A stretch of 64,000 bases of DNA, from assembly GCF_000281065.1 (NCBI RefSeq), contig NZ_AKKK01000003.1:98745-162744 (forward strand). Reading direction: 5' to 3'. The notes beneath the pieces were generated by a model. That model saw only the letters and a program-made list of their open reading frames with translations, was not told the origin of the DNA and did not search any database. Shown one piece after another: positions 7,421 to 15,673 of this stretch. The translations under genes were made by a program, and so were the position numbers. Positions within the stretch are counted from its first letter, which is position 1. Every line of letters begins with the position of its first letter. The stretch is from Arthrobacter sp. M2012083 (GTDB lineage: Bacteria > Actinomycetota > Actinomycetes > Actinomycetales > Micrococcaceae).

Positions 7421-8608
7421 CTAAGGCAGTGAAATTTCCACGGGGTCTGCGCCGACAACCCTGTTACGTCCCTGGGCCTTGGCGCTATACAGCGCGGCGT
7501 CCGCCACTTTGATCATGAAACCCAGGTCTGGAGCCTCAGTACCAATGGACGTGACGCCATAGCTGACGGTGGGAAAGGGCAAACCTTCCGGATCTTGCAT
7601 GGCGGATAGGCGGTGGCTGATCTCCGACGCGATGGCTTCGGCCCGCTGTTGCGTCGCCCCGGGCAGGAACAGGATGAATTCTTCTCCGCCGTATCGCCCA
7701 ACAAGGTCGGTTGACCTAACCGAAGCGGTGCAGGCCTCGGCAAAGGCACACAAGGCGGCGTCCCCGGCCGCATGTCCGTGTTCATCGTTGACGGCTTTGA
7801 AGTAGTCGAGGTCGGCCAGGATCAAGGCGCCACCTCGTTGGGAGGACGGACCTGCCAGTTCCTTGGCAGCCAGGCCAAGGAAGGCGCCCCTGTTTAGCAG
7901 TCCGGTGAGATGGTCCCGTTCGGCGCGTTCCCTGAGTTTTGTGATCAGGTGGTTATTACTGAGCGCGTTCAGGGTGAAGGACAGCGACACCAGGAGAATC
8001 AGGTGCACCAGGGCCGCCGGCGCGTAGCCGAAGATGGTTCGGAATGAATTCCCATCAGGTCCTTCCAGCACAAACGTGATTGCCCGGCCCAGGTAGTAAA
8101 AGGAGGTAAGTGCTGCTGTGAGGGCCAGGAACTTGGTCGCCCGGGAATGGGTTGATTTCGCGAACCACAATTCTGCCGCAGACATGCCGAGTCCTGCCGC
8201 CGTCAGGCTCAGATAGACCAAACCACCGGACCAGAGGCTGGATTCCGCGGTGTCCATCACCGACGCGGCGTAGGTGATCAGTGGCGCGGGGACCAACTGC
8301 CAAGCGCTGACTTTACGGTCCCGAAGTTTTCGTGCTCCTGCCCAGATGCTGAAAGCTCCGGCGACCACCAACGCCTTGCCGGGCGGATTGGCCCACGCCA
8401 GTGCGGCGGTTCCGTTGAGCAGGAAGGCGCAATTTCCGGCAAAGAAGAGGCACAGGGCTACCCGCCACCAATCGGCGAACGGTGAGCGGAGACGTCGGGA
8501 GGAGACACAGGAGAGAACCATCAGGGTCAGGATGACGGCCCCCAGGACCATTCTTACGGAGAACGGGTCCAGGACTACCGCTCCCTCTTGCATAGAGACT
8601 GCAATCAT
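7421..8608 (-). CDS. Membrane-bound diguanylate cyclase (GGDEF)
   Basis: A 395-residue protein. Residues 15-215 hold about seven hydrophobic segments forming an integral sensor module of no recognised type, and residues 228-390 form a GGDEF domain. The substrate motif DHLTGLLNRGAF is at 232-243 and the catalytic GGEEF at 307-311. An inhibitory-site RSTD lies at 298-301, five residues before GGEEF, so product inhibition by c-di-GMP is expected. The enzyme should convert two GTP to c-di-GMP at the inner face of the membrane. The ATG at 8608 has AGGA upstream; an alternative Met is five codons later. No EAL partner is in the window. Confidence 0.92.
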   Translation of the reverse strand: MIAVSMQEGAVVLDPFSVRMVLGAVILTLMVLSCVSSRRLRSPFADWWRVALCLFFAGNCAFLLNGTAALAWANPPGKALVVAGAFSIWAGARKLRDRKVSAWQLVPAPLITYAASVMDTAESSLWSGGLVYLSLTAAGLGMSAAELWFAKSTHSRATKFLALTAALTSFYYLGRAITFVLEGPDGNSFRTIFGYAPAALVHLILLVSLSFTLNALSNNHLITKLRERAERDHLTGLLNRGAFLGLAAKELAGPSSQRGGALILADLDYFKAVNDEHGHAAGDAALCAFAEACTASVRSTDLVGRYGGEEFILFLPGATQQRAEAIASEISHRLSAMQDPEGLPFPTVSYGVTSIGTEAPDLGFMIKVADAALYSAKAQGRNRVVGADPVEISLP

Positions 8609-8923
8609 GGCTCGATCCTGCTACCGGCCGACCACCGCTGGATTCCCTTTTGTTGGTCTCATGGCTCTTTGACCTCGCAAAACATATATCCCCCAGTAAG
8701 TTGTTGCGGCCTCTTGACCGCGAACCACAGTCAAGCACGTTTTTTCCAATCAGTGGACAACGGCCGCCACATCAGGGGGAAAAGTTTTCTTTCGATTTTC
8801 GCGTCACGATTCGGAGTTTGGCCACACTGTAACCGTTAGGAGGCTTTTGCCCGGAAACCGGACTATCCACATAGGCCCAAAAAACCGTTGCCACCCATAC
8901 GCCCTGATGGTTCGATGGGGATC
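8609..8923. other. Divergent intergenic region between the GGDEF and BNR genes (315 nt)
   Basis: This gap must hold both divergent promoters. AT-rich sequence occurs at about 8675-8700 and 8735-8800, but I could not pick out a convincing -35/-10 pair, hairpin or conserved gene. An 18-nt stretch before the BNR start holds the GGGG ribosome site. Confidence 0.4.
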
Positions 8924-10063
8924 ATGGCTACTGCAGAGAGTTATGTCATCGCGATCGGGACCAAGAAAGGCCTGTGGCTGGCAACCAGCCCGGACCGCAA
9001 AGAGTGGTCCCTCTCCGGCCCGCACTTCCTGATGAGCGAGATACCCAGCATCGGGATAGACACGCGGAACGGCAATACCCGAATCATGGTTGGCGTACGA
9101 TCCGAGCACTGGGGGCCCACAGTGGCCCACTCCGACGACCTTGGCGCCACATGGATCGAGCCCGAGCAGGGCGCCATTAAATTTCCGGACGGCACAGACG
9201 CCGCGCTGGAACGCATCTGGCAGATCCACCCCGACGCAGACTCCCGGCCCGGCGTCGTCTGGGCCGGTTGTGAGCCCATTTCGGTGTGGAAATCAACCGA
9301 CGGCGGCGAACACTTTGAGCTGAACCGCGGACTTTGGGACCACCCCCACCGCAGCGAATGGGGTGCCGGCTACGGCGGAGCGGCCGCGCACTCCATTGTG
9401 GTTGATCAGTCAGGCGAGAAGGTCCACATCGCCATGAGCACGGGCGGCGTTTACAGATCGCTCGACGGCGGTGCCTCCTGGGAGCCCCGCAACAAGGGAA
9501 TTTCGGCCTACTTCATGCCGGATCCCAACCCCGAGTTCGGCCAGTGCGTTCACAAGATCGCAGCGGATGCCGCCGTCGGGAATCGTTTGTATGCGCAGAA
9601 CCATCACGGGGTTTACCGCACGGACGATGGTGGCGAGAACTGGGATTCAATCGCGGATGGGCTGCCGGCGGATTTTGGATTCGTCATGCTGACCCATCCG
9701 CGTCGCGAGGGCACCGCTTGGGTGATCCCGTTGAAAGCGGACGGCGAACGCATCCCGCCGGACAGCAAGCTCAGCGTCCACCGCACAGACGATGCCGGCG
9801 CAACGTGGAAAGAACTGCACGCAGGCCTGCCGGACCACGAATACAACGCCGTGCTCAGGGACGCCGCTTCCGTGGACACCGCCGAACCGGCTGGCGTGTA
9901 CTTCGGCACCCGCGGGGGCTCCGTGTATGCCAGTGCTGACGAAGGCGAGACATTTACTGAAGTGGTGTCGCACTTGCCGGACGTGCTCTGCGTGCGTGCC
10001 GCCGTCGTGGTTGGCACACCGGCAGGCACCGAGGAAAAAGCCAACGCCCCGGTGCTTGGGTAG
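8924..10063 (+). CDS. BNR/Asp-box repeat beta-propeller protein (sialidase-like or photosystem-stability-factor-like)
   Basis: A 379-residue protein of repeated Asp-box units such as STDGGEHFE, SLDGGASWE, TDDGGENWD, TDDAGATWK and SADEGETF, indicating a six- or seven-bladed propeller. There is no signal peptide, so it is probably cytosolic. The ATG at 8924 (MATAESYVIAIGTKKGLW) is preferred because GGGG lies just before it and the GTKKGLW stretch is the usual first strand; an ATG at 8888 is in frame but has no ribosome site. Annotation as exo-alpha-sialidase is likely in databases, but the catalytic Arg triad and Tyr/Glu pair of sialidases are not evident. The MoaD-like gene follows after 7 nt, so the two are co-translated. 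Confidence 0.8.
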   Translation: MATAESYVIAIGTKKGLWLATSPDRKEWSLSGPHFLMSEIPSIGIDTRNGNTRIMVGVRSEHWGPTVAHSDDLGATWIEPEQGAIKFPDGTDAALERIWQIHPDADSRPGVVWAGCEPISVWKSTDGGEHFELNRGLWDHPHRSEWGAGYGGAAAHSIVVDQSGEKVHIAMSTGGVYRSLDGGASWEPRNKGISAYFMPDPNPEFGQCVHKIAADAAVGNRLYAQNHHGVYRTDDGGENWDSIADGLPADFGFVMLTHPRREGTAWVIPLKADGERIPPDSKLSVHRTDDAGATWKELHAGLPDHEYNAVLRDAASVDTAEPAGVYFGTRGGSVYASADEGETFTEVVSHLPDVLCVRAAVVVGTPAGTEEKANAPVLG

Positions 10064-10070
10064 GCCGGTC

Positions 10071-10358
10071 GTGGCTGACTTTACGGTCCTGCTGCCTGGC
10101 GTCCTGCAGCCCCTCGTCGGCGGACAGTCCTATCTGACTGCGTCCGCCGACGGGGCTGTGACCGTTGGACAGTTGCTGGACTCGGTAACCGGAGATTATC
10201 CGGTGCTGGCCAGGCGTTTGCGTGATGAAACCGGGGCGCTGCGCCGCTACGTGAATATTTACGTGAACGGTGATGAGATCCGGCGTGTGAAAGGTCTTGA
10301 TACGGAGGTTGCGGCTGGCCAGGAGGTTTTGATCATCCAATCCGTGGCCGGCGGCTGA
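10071..10358 (+). CDS. MoaD/ThiS-family ubiquitin-like protein
   Basis: A 95-residue beta-grasp protein starting at GTG 10071, 7 nt after the BNR stop. It ends in SVAGG, the C-terminal di-glycine that in MoaD, ThiS and Urm1 relatives is adenylated by an E1-like enzyme and carries sulfur or forms isopeptides. Internal motifs (VTVGQLLDSV, YVNIYVNGDEIR, VAAGQEVLIIQ) follow the MoaD pattern. No E1 (MoeB/ThiF) or MoaE lies in the window. Tight coupling to a propeller protein rather than molybdopterin genes suggests a specialised sulfur carrier or protein modifier. That role is inference. Confidence 0.82.
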   Translation: MADFTVLLPGVLQPLVGGQSYLTASADGAVTVGQLLDSVTGDYPVLARRLRDETGALRRYVNIYVNGDEIRRVKGLDTEVAAGQEVLIIQSVAGG

Positions 10359-10381
10359 GAGGGGTTTGGGGTCAAGCCGGA

Positions 10382-10618
10382 TCAGGCGACGCGCCAAACA
10401 CTGCATTCGTCAGTATTGATTGCTTTCCGCATCCCGGAGGCGTGGTCCATGATCCACACCACGCCGATTCCCGGCGCGGTTTCCTGGACGCGTCCGCGGC
10501 GGATCACTACGTCATCGTAAGCGGGACCTACAGAAAGGCGGGCTTCGATCTCGTCTCCGCGGTGGAGCTGGCTGATAGCACGTATACGTGTTGTGTGGGT
10601 GGTGGCTTCCTTCAGCAT
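10382..10618 (-). CDS. Small conserved-looking protein of unknown function (78 aa)
   Basis: A 78-residue protein beginning MLKEATTHTTRIRA with an excellent AGGAGG ribosome site before the ATG at 10618. The middle (GDEIEARLSVG...VVIRRGRV...GIGVVWIMDH) reads as a small beta-barrel of alternating strands, perhaps PilZ/SH3-like, but no family is recognised. It is convergent with the moaD-like gene and stands alone. It is soluble, with no signal peptide. Confidence 0.65.
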   Translation of the reverse strand: MLKEATTHTTRIRAISQLHRGDEIEARLSVGPAYDDVVIRRGRVQETAPGIGVVWIMDHASGMRKAINTDECSVWRVA

Positions 10619-10845
10619 GGTTTCCTCCTGGCTGGAGCTGGTGCCTGCACTTGCCGGCTATTCCAGTGTGGCGCGGCAATGTTGCCACGGTATTTCGGCC
10701 CGGTTAGGGTCCCGTTAGCATTCCGGAATGGTTGGGTTTCCACGTGGCCAGCCCCGCCTGCCGGGCTCGCTGCCTGCCCGGTTGTAGCCTGATCACGGTT
10801 GTTGAGTCTCACAGCAACCACAGGCTCCGTCCCCGGGGAGATCGA

Positions 10846-13566
10846 ATGGGTGTGCTACGGCGAACAATCGCGTTGTCTACGGGCTTGGTGGTGTTTGCTA
10901 CCGGCCTGTTTTTCGTACAAACCCCCGCGACGGCGGTGCCGTTGCCCGGGCCGGACAACCCAAATGTCCAGTTCGTGGAGGGGACCCCGCACTCGGAGCA
11001 TACGTTCGAGGTTCCCCCCGAGCTCGCCACGCCATTCAACACCGCGCCCGACGCCGGCCCCGCAGCGGTGGGACCCAGCGGCGACATCCGGGTACGGCTG
11101 GTCACTGCCAAGCTGGCGGACAACACCAATACGGTGTCCATGTCTGGCGCTGAACAGGCTGTTGCCGCGTCCAGTAACTACTGGAAAGCGATGACAGCCA
11201 ACAAGCTGTCAATGACGGTGAACACCAAGGTTGCCGGCCACCAATCCAAGGCGAAGTCCACGGATAGCTACAGCACCATCATGTCCATCATCACCAGTGA
11301 ACTGAATTGGTCGGCAAGCCCGTACACGGCCCTGGTTATTTTCATTCCTACGTCCACCCTGTCCGGAAACGCCCTCGGAGCCGGATACAGCAGCGGAAGC
11401 TACAGTGGCCGCGTCCTCCTGCCGCAGATCAGCGGGTTCACGAACAACGTGATGAGCCACGAGTTCGGGCACGTCATCGGCCTCATGCACGCGGACGCGT
11501 TGCAGTGCGGCAGCGGGGCGTCCGACGTCGGAGTCGACGGTAGCGGACGATTCACGGATCCTTCCTGCTACATCCGGGAGTACGGCGACACCACGGACAT
11601 CATGGGCGCAGCCCAATTTGAATCACCCGTGATCAGCAGCTCGCTGTGGGACTACGCAGGATTGGGCCGTGGTGATGAAATCCGTGATGTCGGCGTCGCT
11701 ACGGGCGCTAAGACCTACACGCTCAAACCGTGGGGCGGAACAGAAGCACAGCGTGCCATCAAGTTCACCGATCCCATCAGCAAAGAGGTCTACTACCTGG
11801 AGTTGCGGCAGGCTGCAGGGTACGACAGTTACCTTGATGACTCGGGAAGGCCGGCCGGAAACAGGGGCGTCAAGATCGTCCAGCGCGGCGGAGCCACCAT
11901 CGCTTCGTCCCTGATCCTCATGCCGTCCACCAAGCCGTTCCCGGAAACCTGGTACGCCAGCAACCACGCATGGCAAGCCGGCAGCACTTTCACCACCTAT
12001 ACCGGCACTCAGGTGACCATCAATTCGGTGTCCACCTCGTCGGCGTCGGTCACTATCTTTGCCGATCCCAAGCTCACGGCGAAAATCCGCTTCTCGGCGG
12101 GAGACTTCGACGGCGACAGGCTCGCCGATGTCCTCTCCCGCGAGGCTGACGGCTCCCTGATGCTCTACGCCGGCCTGCCCGGCAACAGGCTTGATAATCC
12201 CCGAAGGATCGGCTCGGGGTGGAACATCTTCGACGCCATCACCGGCATCGCGGACTTCAATGGCGATCGTCGAGGCGACATCCTGGCGCGCACCAGCGAC
12301 GGTGTCCTCTGGCTGTATCCGGGTGACGGAAATGGCGGTTTTCTCGCCAAACGGCAGGTCGGATCCGGTTGGCAGGGCTTTTCGAACCTCATTGGTGTAG
12401 GGGATTTCGACGGCGACGCCCGGCCCGATGTCATGGCCACCAAGCCGGACGGCACGCTCTGGCTCTACCCCAGCGATGGACAGGGTGGTTTCCGGACATG
12501 GTCGCAGATCGGCACGGGTTGGAACGGCTTCACCAGCATCACCTCCGACGGTTCCTTTGGCGGCGCCGGAGCAGGACTGCTCGCACGGGCAAGCGACGGC
12601 ACTCTCTACCTATACCCCGGCAATGGTTGGGGTGGTTTCGCGCCGCGCATCGCCGTCGGAAGTGGTTGGAACGCCGTGGGCGAGATCGTGGGCGGGCAAG
12701 ACTTCACGGGTGACACGCGCTCCGACGTCCTGACGGTGACATCGGCGGGAACCATGCGCCTCTACCCGGGCAGCGGCTCAGGTTTTGCCGAACGCCTGGC
12801 CATCGGGGCCGGGTGGAACCAGTTCAGCCAGGTGTGGGAGGCGGGAGACTTCGACGGCGATGCTGTCGCTGACGTTCTGGCGCGCGGCACCGACGGCGTC
12901 CTGTGGCTTTACCCCGGCAATGGTTCCGGCGCTTTCCTGCCGCGAGTCCAGGTGGGGTCGGGCTGGGGTGCGTTCAATTCGGTCCTCACTGCAGGCGATT
13001 TCGACGGCGACGGCCACCCGGACCTTGTGGCGCGGGCTGCTGACGGGGTGTTGTGGCTGTATCCGACGGATGGTCGTGGTCAGTTCCTGGCCCGTAAGCA
13101 GATCGGAACGGGGTGGCAAGGATTCACTCAAATGCTCGCACCGGGTGATTTCTCAGGTGACGGCAAAGCGGATCTCGTAGCGCGGGCTGCCGATGGAAGC
13201 TTGTGGCTCTACCCGGGTAACGGCGTTGGAGGTTTCCAGCCTTGGCGGCAGATCGGCACGGGGTGGAACATTTTCAACTCGGTGATGCAGGGCGGCGACT
13301 TCAACGGTGATGGCCGGGAAGACATCATGGCCCGCGGAACCGATGGCGCGCTCTGGCTTTACCCGGGCAACGGCAACGGAGGCTTCCTGGCCCGCGTAGG
13401 CATGGGGGCTGGATGGAACATGTTTAGTTCCTTCGCAGCCTTGGGTAATGCCTTTACCGGAACGGGTAATCCTTCCGTGGTTGGCGTGGCCGGCGACGGG
13501 ACACTCTTCCTGTACGCCGGTACTGGCCGGGGAGCATTCCAAACGGTGGTGCTGGACCCGCGGTAG
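10846..13566 (+). CDS. Secreted metzincin-type zinc protease with C-terminal FG-GAP/VCBS propeller repeats
   Basis: A 906-residue exported protein. Residues 1-30 are a Sec signal peptide (MGVLRRTIALSTGL..., likely cleavage after TPATA). The protease domain carries HEFGHVIGLMH at 205-215, the HExxHxxGxxH zinc motif, and a following DIMGA that fits the metzincin Met-turn. From about residue 405 to the end run roughly ten 50-residue repeats, each of the form DFxGDxxxDxxAR...DGxLWLYPGxGxGGF...GxGWN, as in FG-GAP/VCBS propellers that bind calcium and often carbohydrate or cell-wall ligands. The ATG at 10846 follows CCGGGGAGATCGA. It is followed by another exported protein, so this is a surface/secretome locus. 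The substrate is unknown. Confidence 0.88.
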   Translation: MGVLRRTIALSTGLVVFATGLFFVQTPATAVPLPGPDNPNVQFVEGTPHSEHTFEVPPELATPFNTAPDAGPAAVGPSGDIRVRLVTAKLADNTNTVSMSGAEQAVAASSNYWKAMTANKLSMTVNTKVAGHQSKAKSTDSYSTIMSIITSELNWSASPYTALVIFIPTSTLSGNALGAGYSSGSYSGRVLLPQISGFTNNVMSHEFGHVIGLMHADALQCGSGASDVGVDGSGRFTDPSCYIREYGDTTDIMGAAQFESPVISSSLWDYAGLGRGDEIRDVGVATGAKTYTLKPWGGTEAQRAIKFTDPISKEVYYLELRQAAGYDSYLDDSGRPAGNRGVKIVQRGGATIASSLILMPSTKPFPETWYASNHAWQAGSTFTTYTGTQVTINSVSTSSASVTIFADPKLTAKIRFSAGDFDGDRLADVLSREADGSLMLYAGLPGNRLDNPRRIGSGWNIFDAITGIADFNGDRRGDILARTSDGVLWLYPGDGNGGFLAKRQVGSGWQGFSNLIGVGDFDGDARPDVMATKPDGTLWLYPSDGQGGFRTWSQIGTGWNGFTSITSDGSFGGAGAGLLARASDGTLYLYPGNGWGGFAPRIAVGSGWNAVGEIVGGQDFTGDTRSDVLTVTSAGTMRLYPGSGSGFAERLAIGAGWNQFSQVWEAGDFDGDAVADVLARGTDGVLWLYPGNGSGAFLPRVQVGSGWGAFNSVLTAGDFDGDGHPDLVARAADGVLWLYPTDGRGQFLARKQIGTGWQGFTQMLAPGDFSGDGKADLVARAADGSLWLYPGNGVGGFQPWRQIGTGWNIFNSVMQGGDFNGDGREDIMARGTDGALWLYPGNGNGGFLARVGMGAGWNMFSSFAALGNAFTGTGNPSVVGVAGDGTLFLYAGTGRGAFQTVVLDPR

Positions 13567-13677
13567 GACATGTCAGAGGTGAGACACTGATGCCATTTTT
13601 GTCGTGGCGCGGCGCTAGCATTGGCCCTATGCGCCGTGTCTGCCACGGCATTCCACTCTTGAACCCGGGGGAAATCC

Positions 13678-15570
13678 GTGTCTTTTCTGAGCATCCGGCA
13701 CTGGCGTGCGTCCGCCATGGCGATAATTGCAACACTGACGGCATCACTGGTGTTGGGAATGGTTCCGGCGCAGGCCGTGGGCTTGACCCCTCATGCCGTT
13801 CGTGCGGAGACGGCAAGCGGAACGACGGGCGGTTCGATCAGCGGAACCGTTACTGTCCGTTCAAATGTGGACCTGGGGTCGGTCTCCGTCTTTGCGATTA
13901 ATCTCTATAGTCCGTCCTCCAACGCTCCGTCAGGAATGGTGAACCCCGACGGTACCTATACGCTTCCCAGCCTGCCGGCCGCAGAATACAAGGTCTATTT
14001 CCATTCCAGCGACCCCGGGTGGACGCGTATGGAAGTCTATGGCGGCTCGGACCTGAGCACCTACACTCCGGTGCTGGTCAACGAGGGACAGGACGTCACG
14101 GGAATCGACCAAAACATGAGCGGCGGAAGGATCCAAGGCCGGGTCCAGATGCCCTACTACGTGGATACCACCACCGTGGTCGTCGAGGCTTTGGACTCCT
14201 CCGGAGCCGTAGTAGCTTCAGAATTTCCAAGCACCGGCGGCCACTACGATCTCAAGGGACTCCCCAGCGGCGACTACAAAATCCGGGCCAGCGGTGGCGT
14301 CCTTACTTCCTGGCATGGAGGAGGGGCCTCGTTCGCTGAGGCCGCCACTATCTCCATTGAGGGCGAGCAGGATGTCTACAACGCAGATCTGGCCGGTGAT
14401 CCCGGCGCCAGCATCAGTGGCTGGGTTTCCAGCTCGTGGCCCTCAACGGGCGCGGGCTCGCATAGGGTCTCTGTCCATGACCTCGCTGGCAAAGTAGTGA
14501 AGGACGTCCCGGTTAATAGCAGTTATTACACCGTCAGCGGACTTCAGCCCGGCCAATACAAGCTTGCGTTGGATATGGTGGCCGTCACCAGCGCCCACCA
14601 GGCGAAGAGTTCGTATGAGGGGCAGTACTACAGCGGTGTGAGTGAGGACAAGGGTCCCGGTCCTGCGCAGACGATCACCCTCACGGCGAATGAGCAGAAA
14701 ACCCGTTTCGATTTCGCCGGCACGGATGGCGGGAGCATGAAGGGATACCTCCGCGATGCCAGCGGCCATCCTTTGCCGTTCGGGGTTGTCGAGGCATACA
14801 CCCGTGACGGTGCGCTCGTGACGAGGAAAGCCGTCACGGATGCCCAGGGTAGGTTCGAAATCACGGGCCTGACCACCGGGTCGTACCGTCTCCGCGGCAA
14901 CACGACGAATGTGCGCTTCGCTGGTCTCACCTACTCAGGAAGCGTCGCGGAGCAGTCCGAGGCCAAAGAAATCGCGGTCAGCAGCGGTACCCAGACCGAC
15001 GTCGGTACAGTGGGCTATTGGTCCCGCGCCAACTTCACCGACGTCTTCGAAGGCCAACAGTTCGACCACCAGATCAGTTGGATGAAGTCCACCGGCATCT
15101 CCACGGGCTGGCCGGACGCCACCTTCCGCCCTTTGCTGTCCGTGAATCGTGACGCCATGGCTGCGTTCCTCTACCGGTTGGCTGGGCAACCCGCGTTTAC
15201 GCCTCCGGCTACGTCGCCTTTCGTGGACGTCCCCACGACCAACCAGTTCTATAAGGAAATCGCGTGGCTCGCGTCCACCAAGATTTCGGGCGGTTGGCCG
15301 GACAACACTTTCCGGCCCGTGGAGCCAGTGAACCGCGACGCGATGGCTGCGTTCTTGTACCGCTTCTCCAAAGTCACGGGCTTTGAGCCGCCGGCCACCT
15401 CGCCGTTTACCGACGTCCCGGCCAATGGCCAGTTCTACAAGGAAATCGCTTGGTTGGCTTCCACGGAAATCAGCACCGGCTGGGAGGATCACACTTTCCG
15501 GCCTGTCACACCCGTCAACCGTGACGCCATGGCTGCCTTCATGTACAGGTTCAACGCACTGGACAAGTAG
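13678..15570 (+). CDS. Surface protein with carboxypeptidase-regulatory-like domains and three SLH repeats
   Basis: A 630-residue exported protein starting at GTG 13678. Residues 1-35 are a signal peptide ending near VPAQAVG. Residues about 48-440 contain four to five repeats of the carboxypeptidase-regulatory/Cna-B-like fold (GSISGTVTV, NPDGTYTLPSLPAAEYKVYF, GGHYDLKGLPSGDYKI, DAQGRFEITGLTTGSYRL). Residues 450-630 carry three S-layer homology repeats with FTDV...I.WL.S..IS.GWPD.TFRP...VNRDAMAAFLYR. Such SLH triplets anchor proteins to pyruvylated secondary cell-wall polymer. It lies 111 nt after the metzincin gene and is closed by a strong terminator. No catalytic domain is visible, so it is structural or adhesive. 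Confidence 0.9.
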   Translation: MSFLSIRHWRASAMAIIATLTASLVLGMVPAQAVGLTPHAVRAETASGTTGGSISGTVTVRSNVDLGSVSVFAINLYSPSSNAPSGMVNPDGTYTLPSLPAAEYKVYFHSSDPGWTRMEVYGGSDLSTYTPVLVNEGQDVTGIDQNMSGGRIQGRVQMPYYVDTTTVVVEALDSSGAVVASEFPSTGGHYDLKGLPSGDYKIRASGGVLTSWHGGGASFAEAATISIEGEQDVYNADLAGDPGASISGWVSSSWPSTGAGSHRVSVHDLAGKVVKDVPVNSSYYTVSGLQPGQYKLALDMVAVTSAHQAKSSYEGQYYSGVSEDKGPGPAQTITLTANEQKTRFDFAGTDGGSMKGYLRDASGHPLPFGVVEAYTRDGALVTRKAVTDAQGRFEITGLTTGSYRLRGNTTNVRFAGLTYSGSVAEQSEAKEIAVSSGTQTDVGTVGYWSRANFTDVFEGQQFDHQISWMKSTGISTGWPDATFRPLLSVNRDAMAAFLYRLAGQPAFTPPATSPFVDVPTTNQFYKEIAWLASTKISGGWPDNTFRPVEPVNRDAMAAFLYRFSKVTGFEPPATSPFTDVPANGQFYKEIAWLASTEISTGWEDHTFRPVTPVNRDAMAAFMYRFNALDK

Positions 15571-15577
15571 GGACAAC

Positions 15578-15616
15578 GAAATGCCCGGCATGTCAGGAGG
15601 ACGTGCCGGGCATTTC
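15578..15616. terminator. Bidirectional terminator after the SLH protein gene
   Basis: GAAATGCCCGGCA (15578-15590) and TGCCGGGCATTTC (15604-15616) form a perfect 13-bp stem around a 13-nt loop, with A/T runs at both outer ends. It separates the SLH gene from the convergent transporter gene. Confidence 0.85.
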
Positions 15617-15673
15617 CGCGCTTCAGGCCCGGTAAGCGGGAAGGAGCGCTGGGCTTACTTTTGTGCTGGGGTT

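Noticed and set aside
8888..8923. Upstream ATG codons for the BNR protein
   Set aside because: The extra 12 residues are not family-like and only the ATG at 8924 has a suitably spaced ribosome site.
9000..10063. Calling the BNR protein a true sialidase
   Set aside because: Asp-boxes are present but the sialidase catalytic residues and a signal peptide are not evident.
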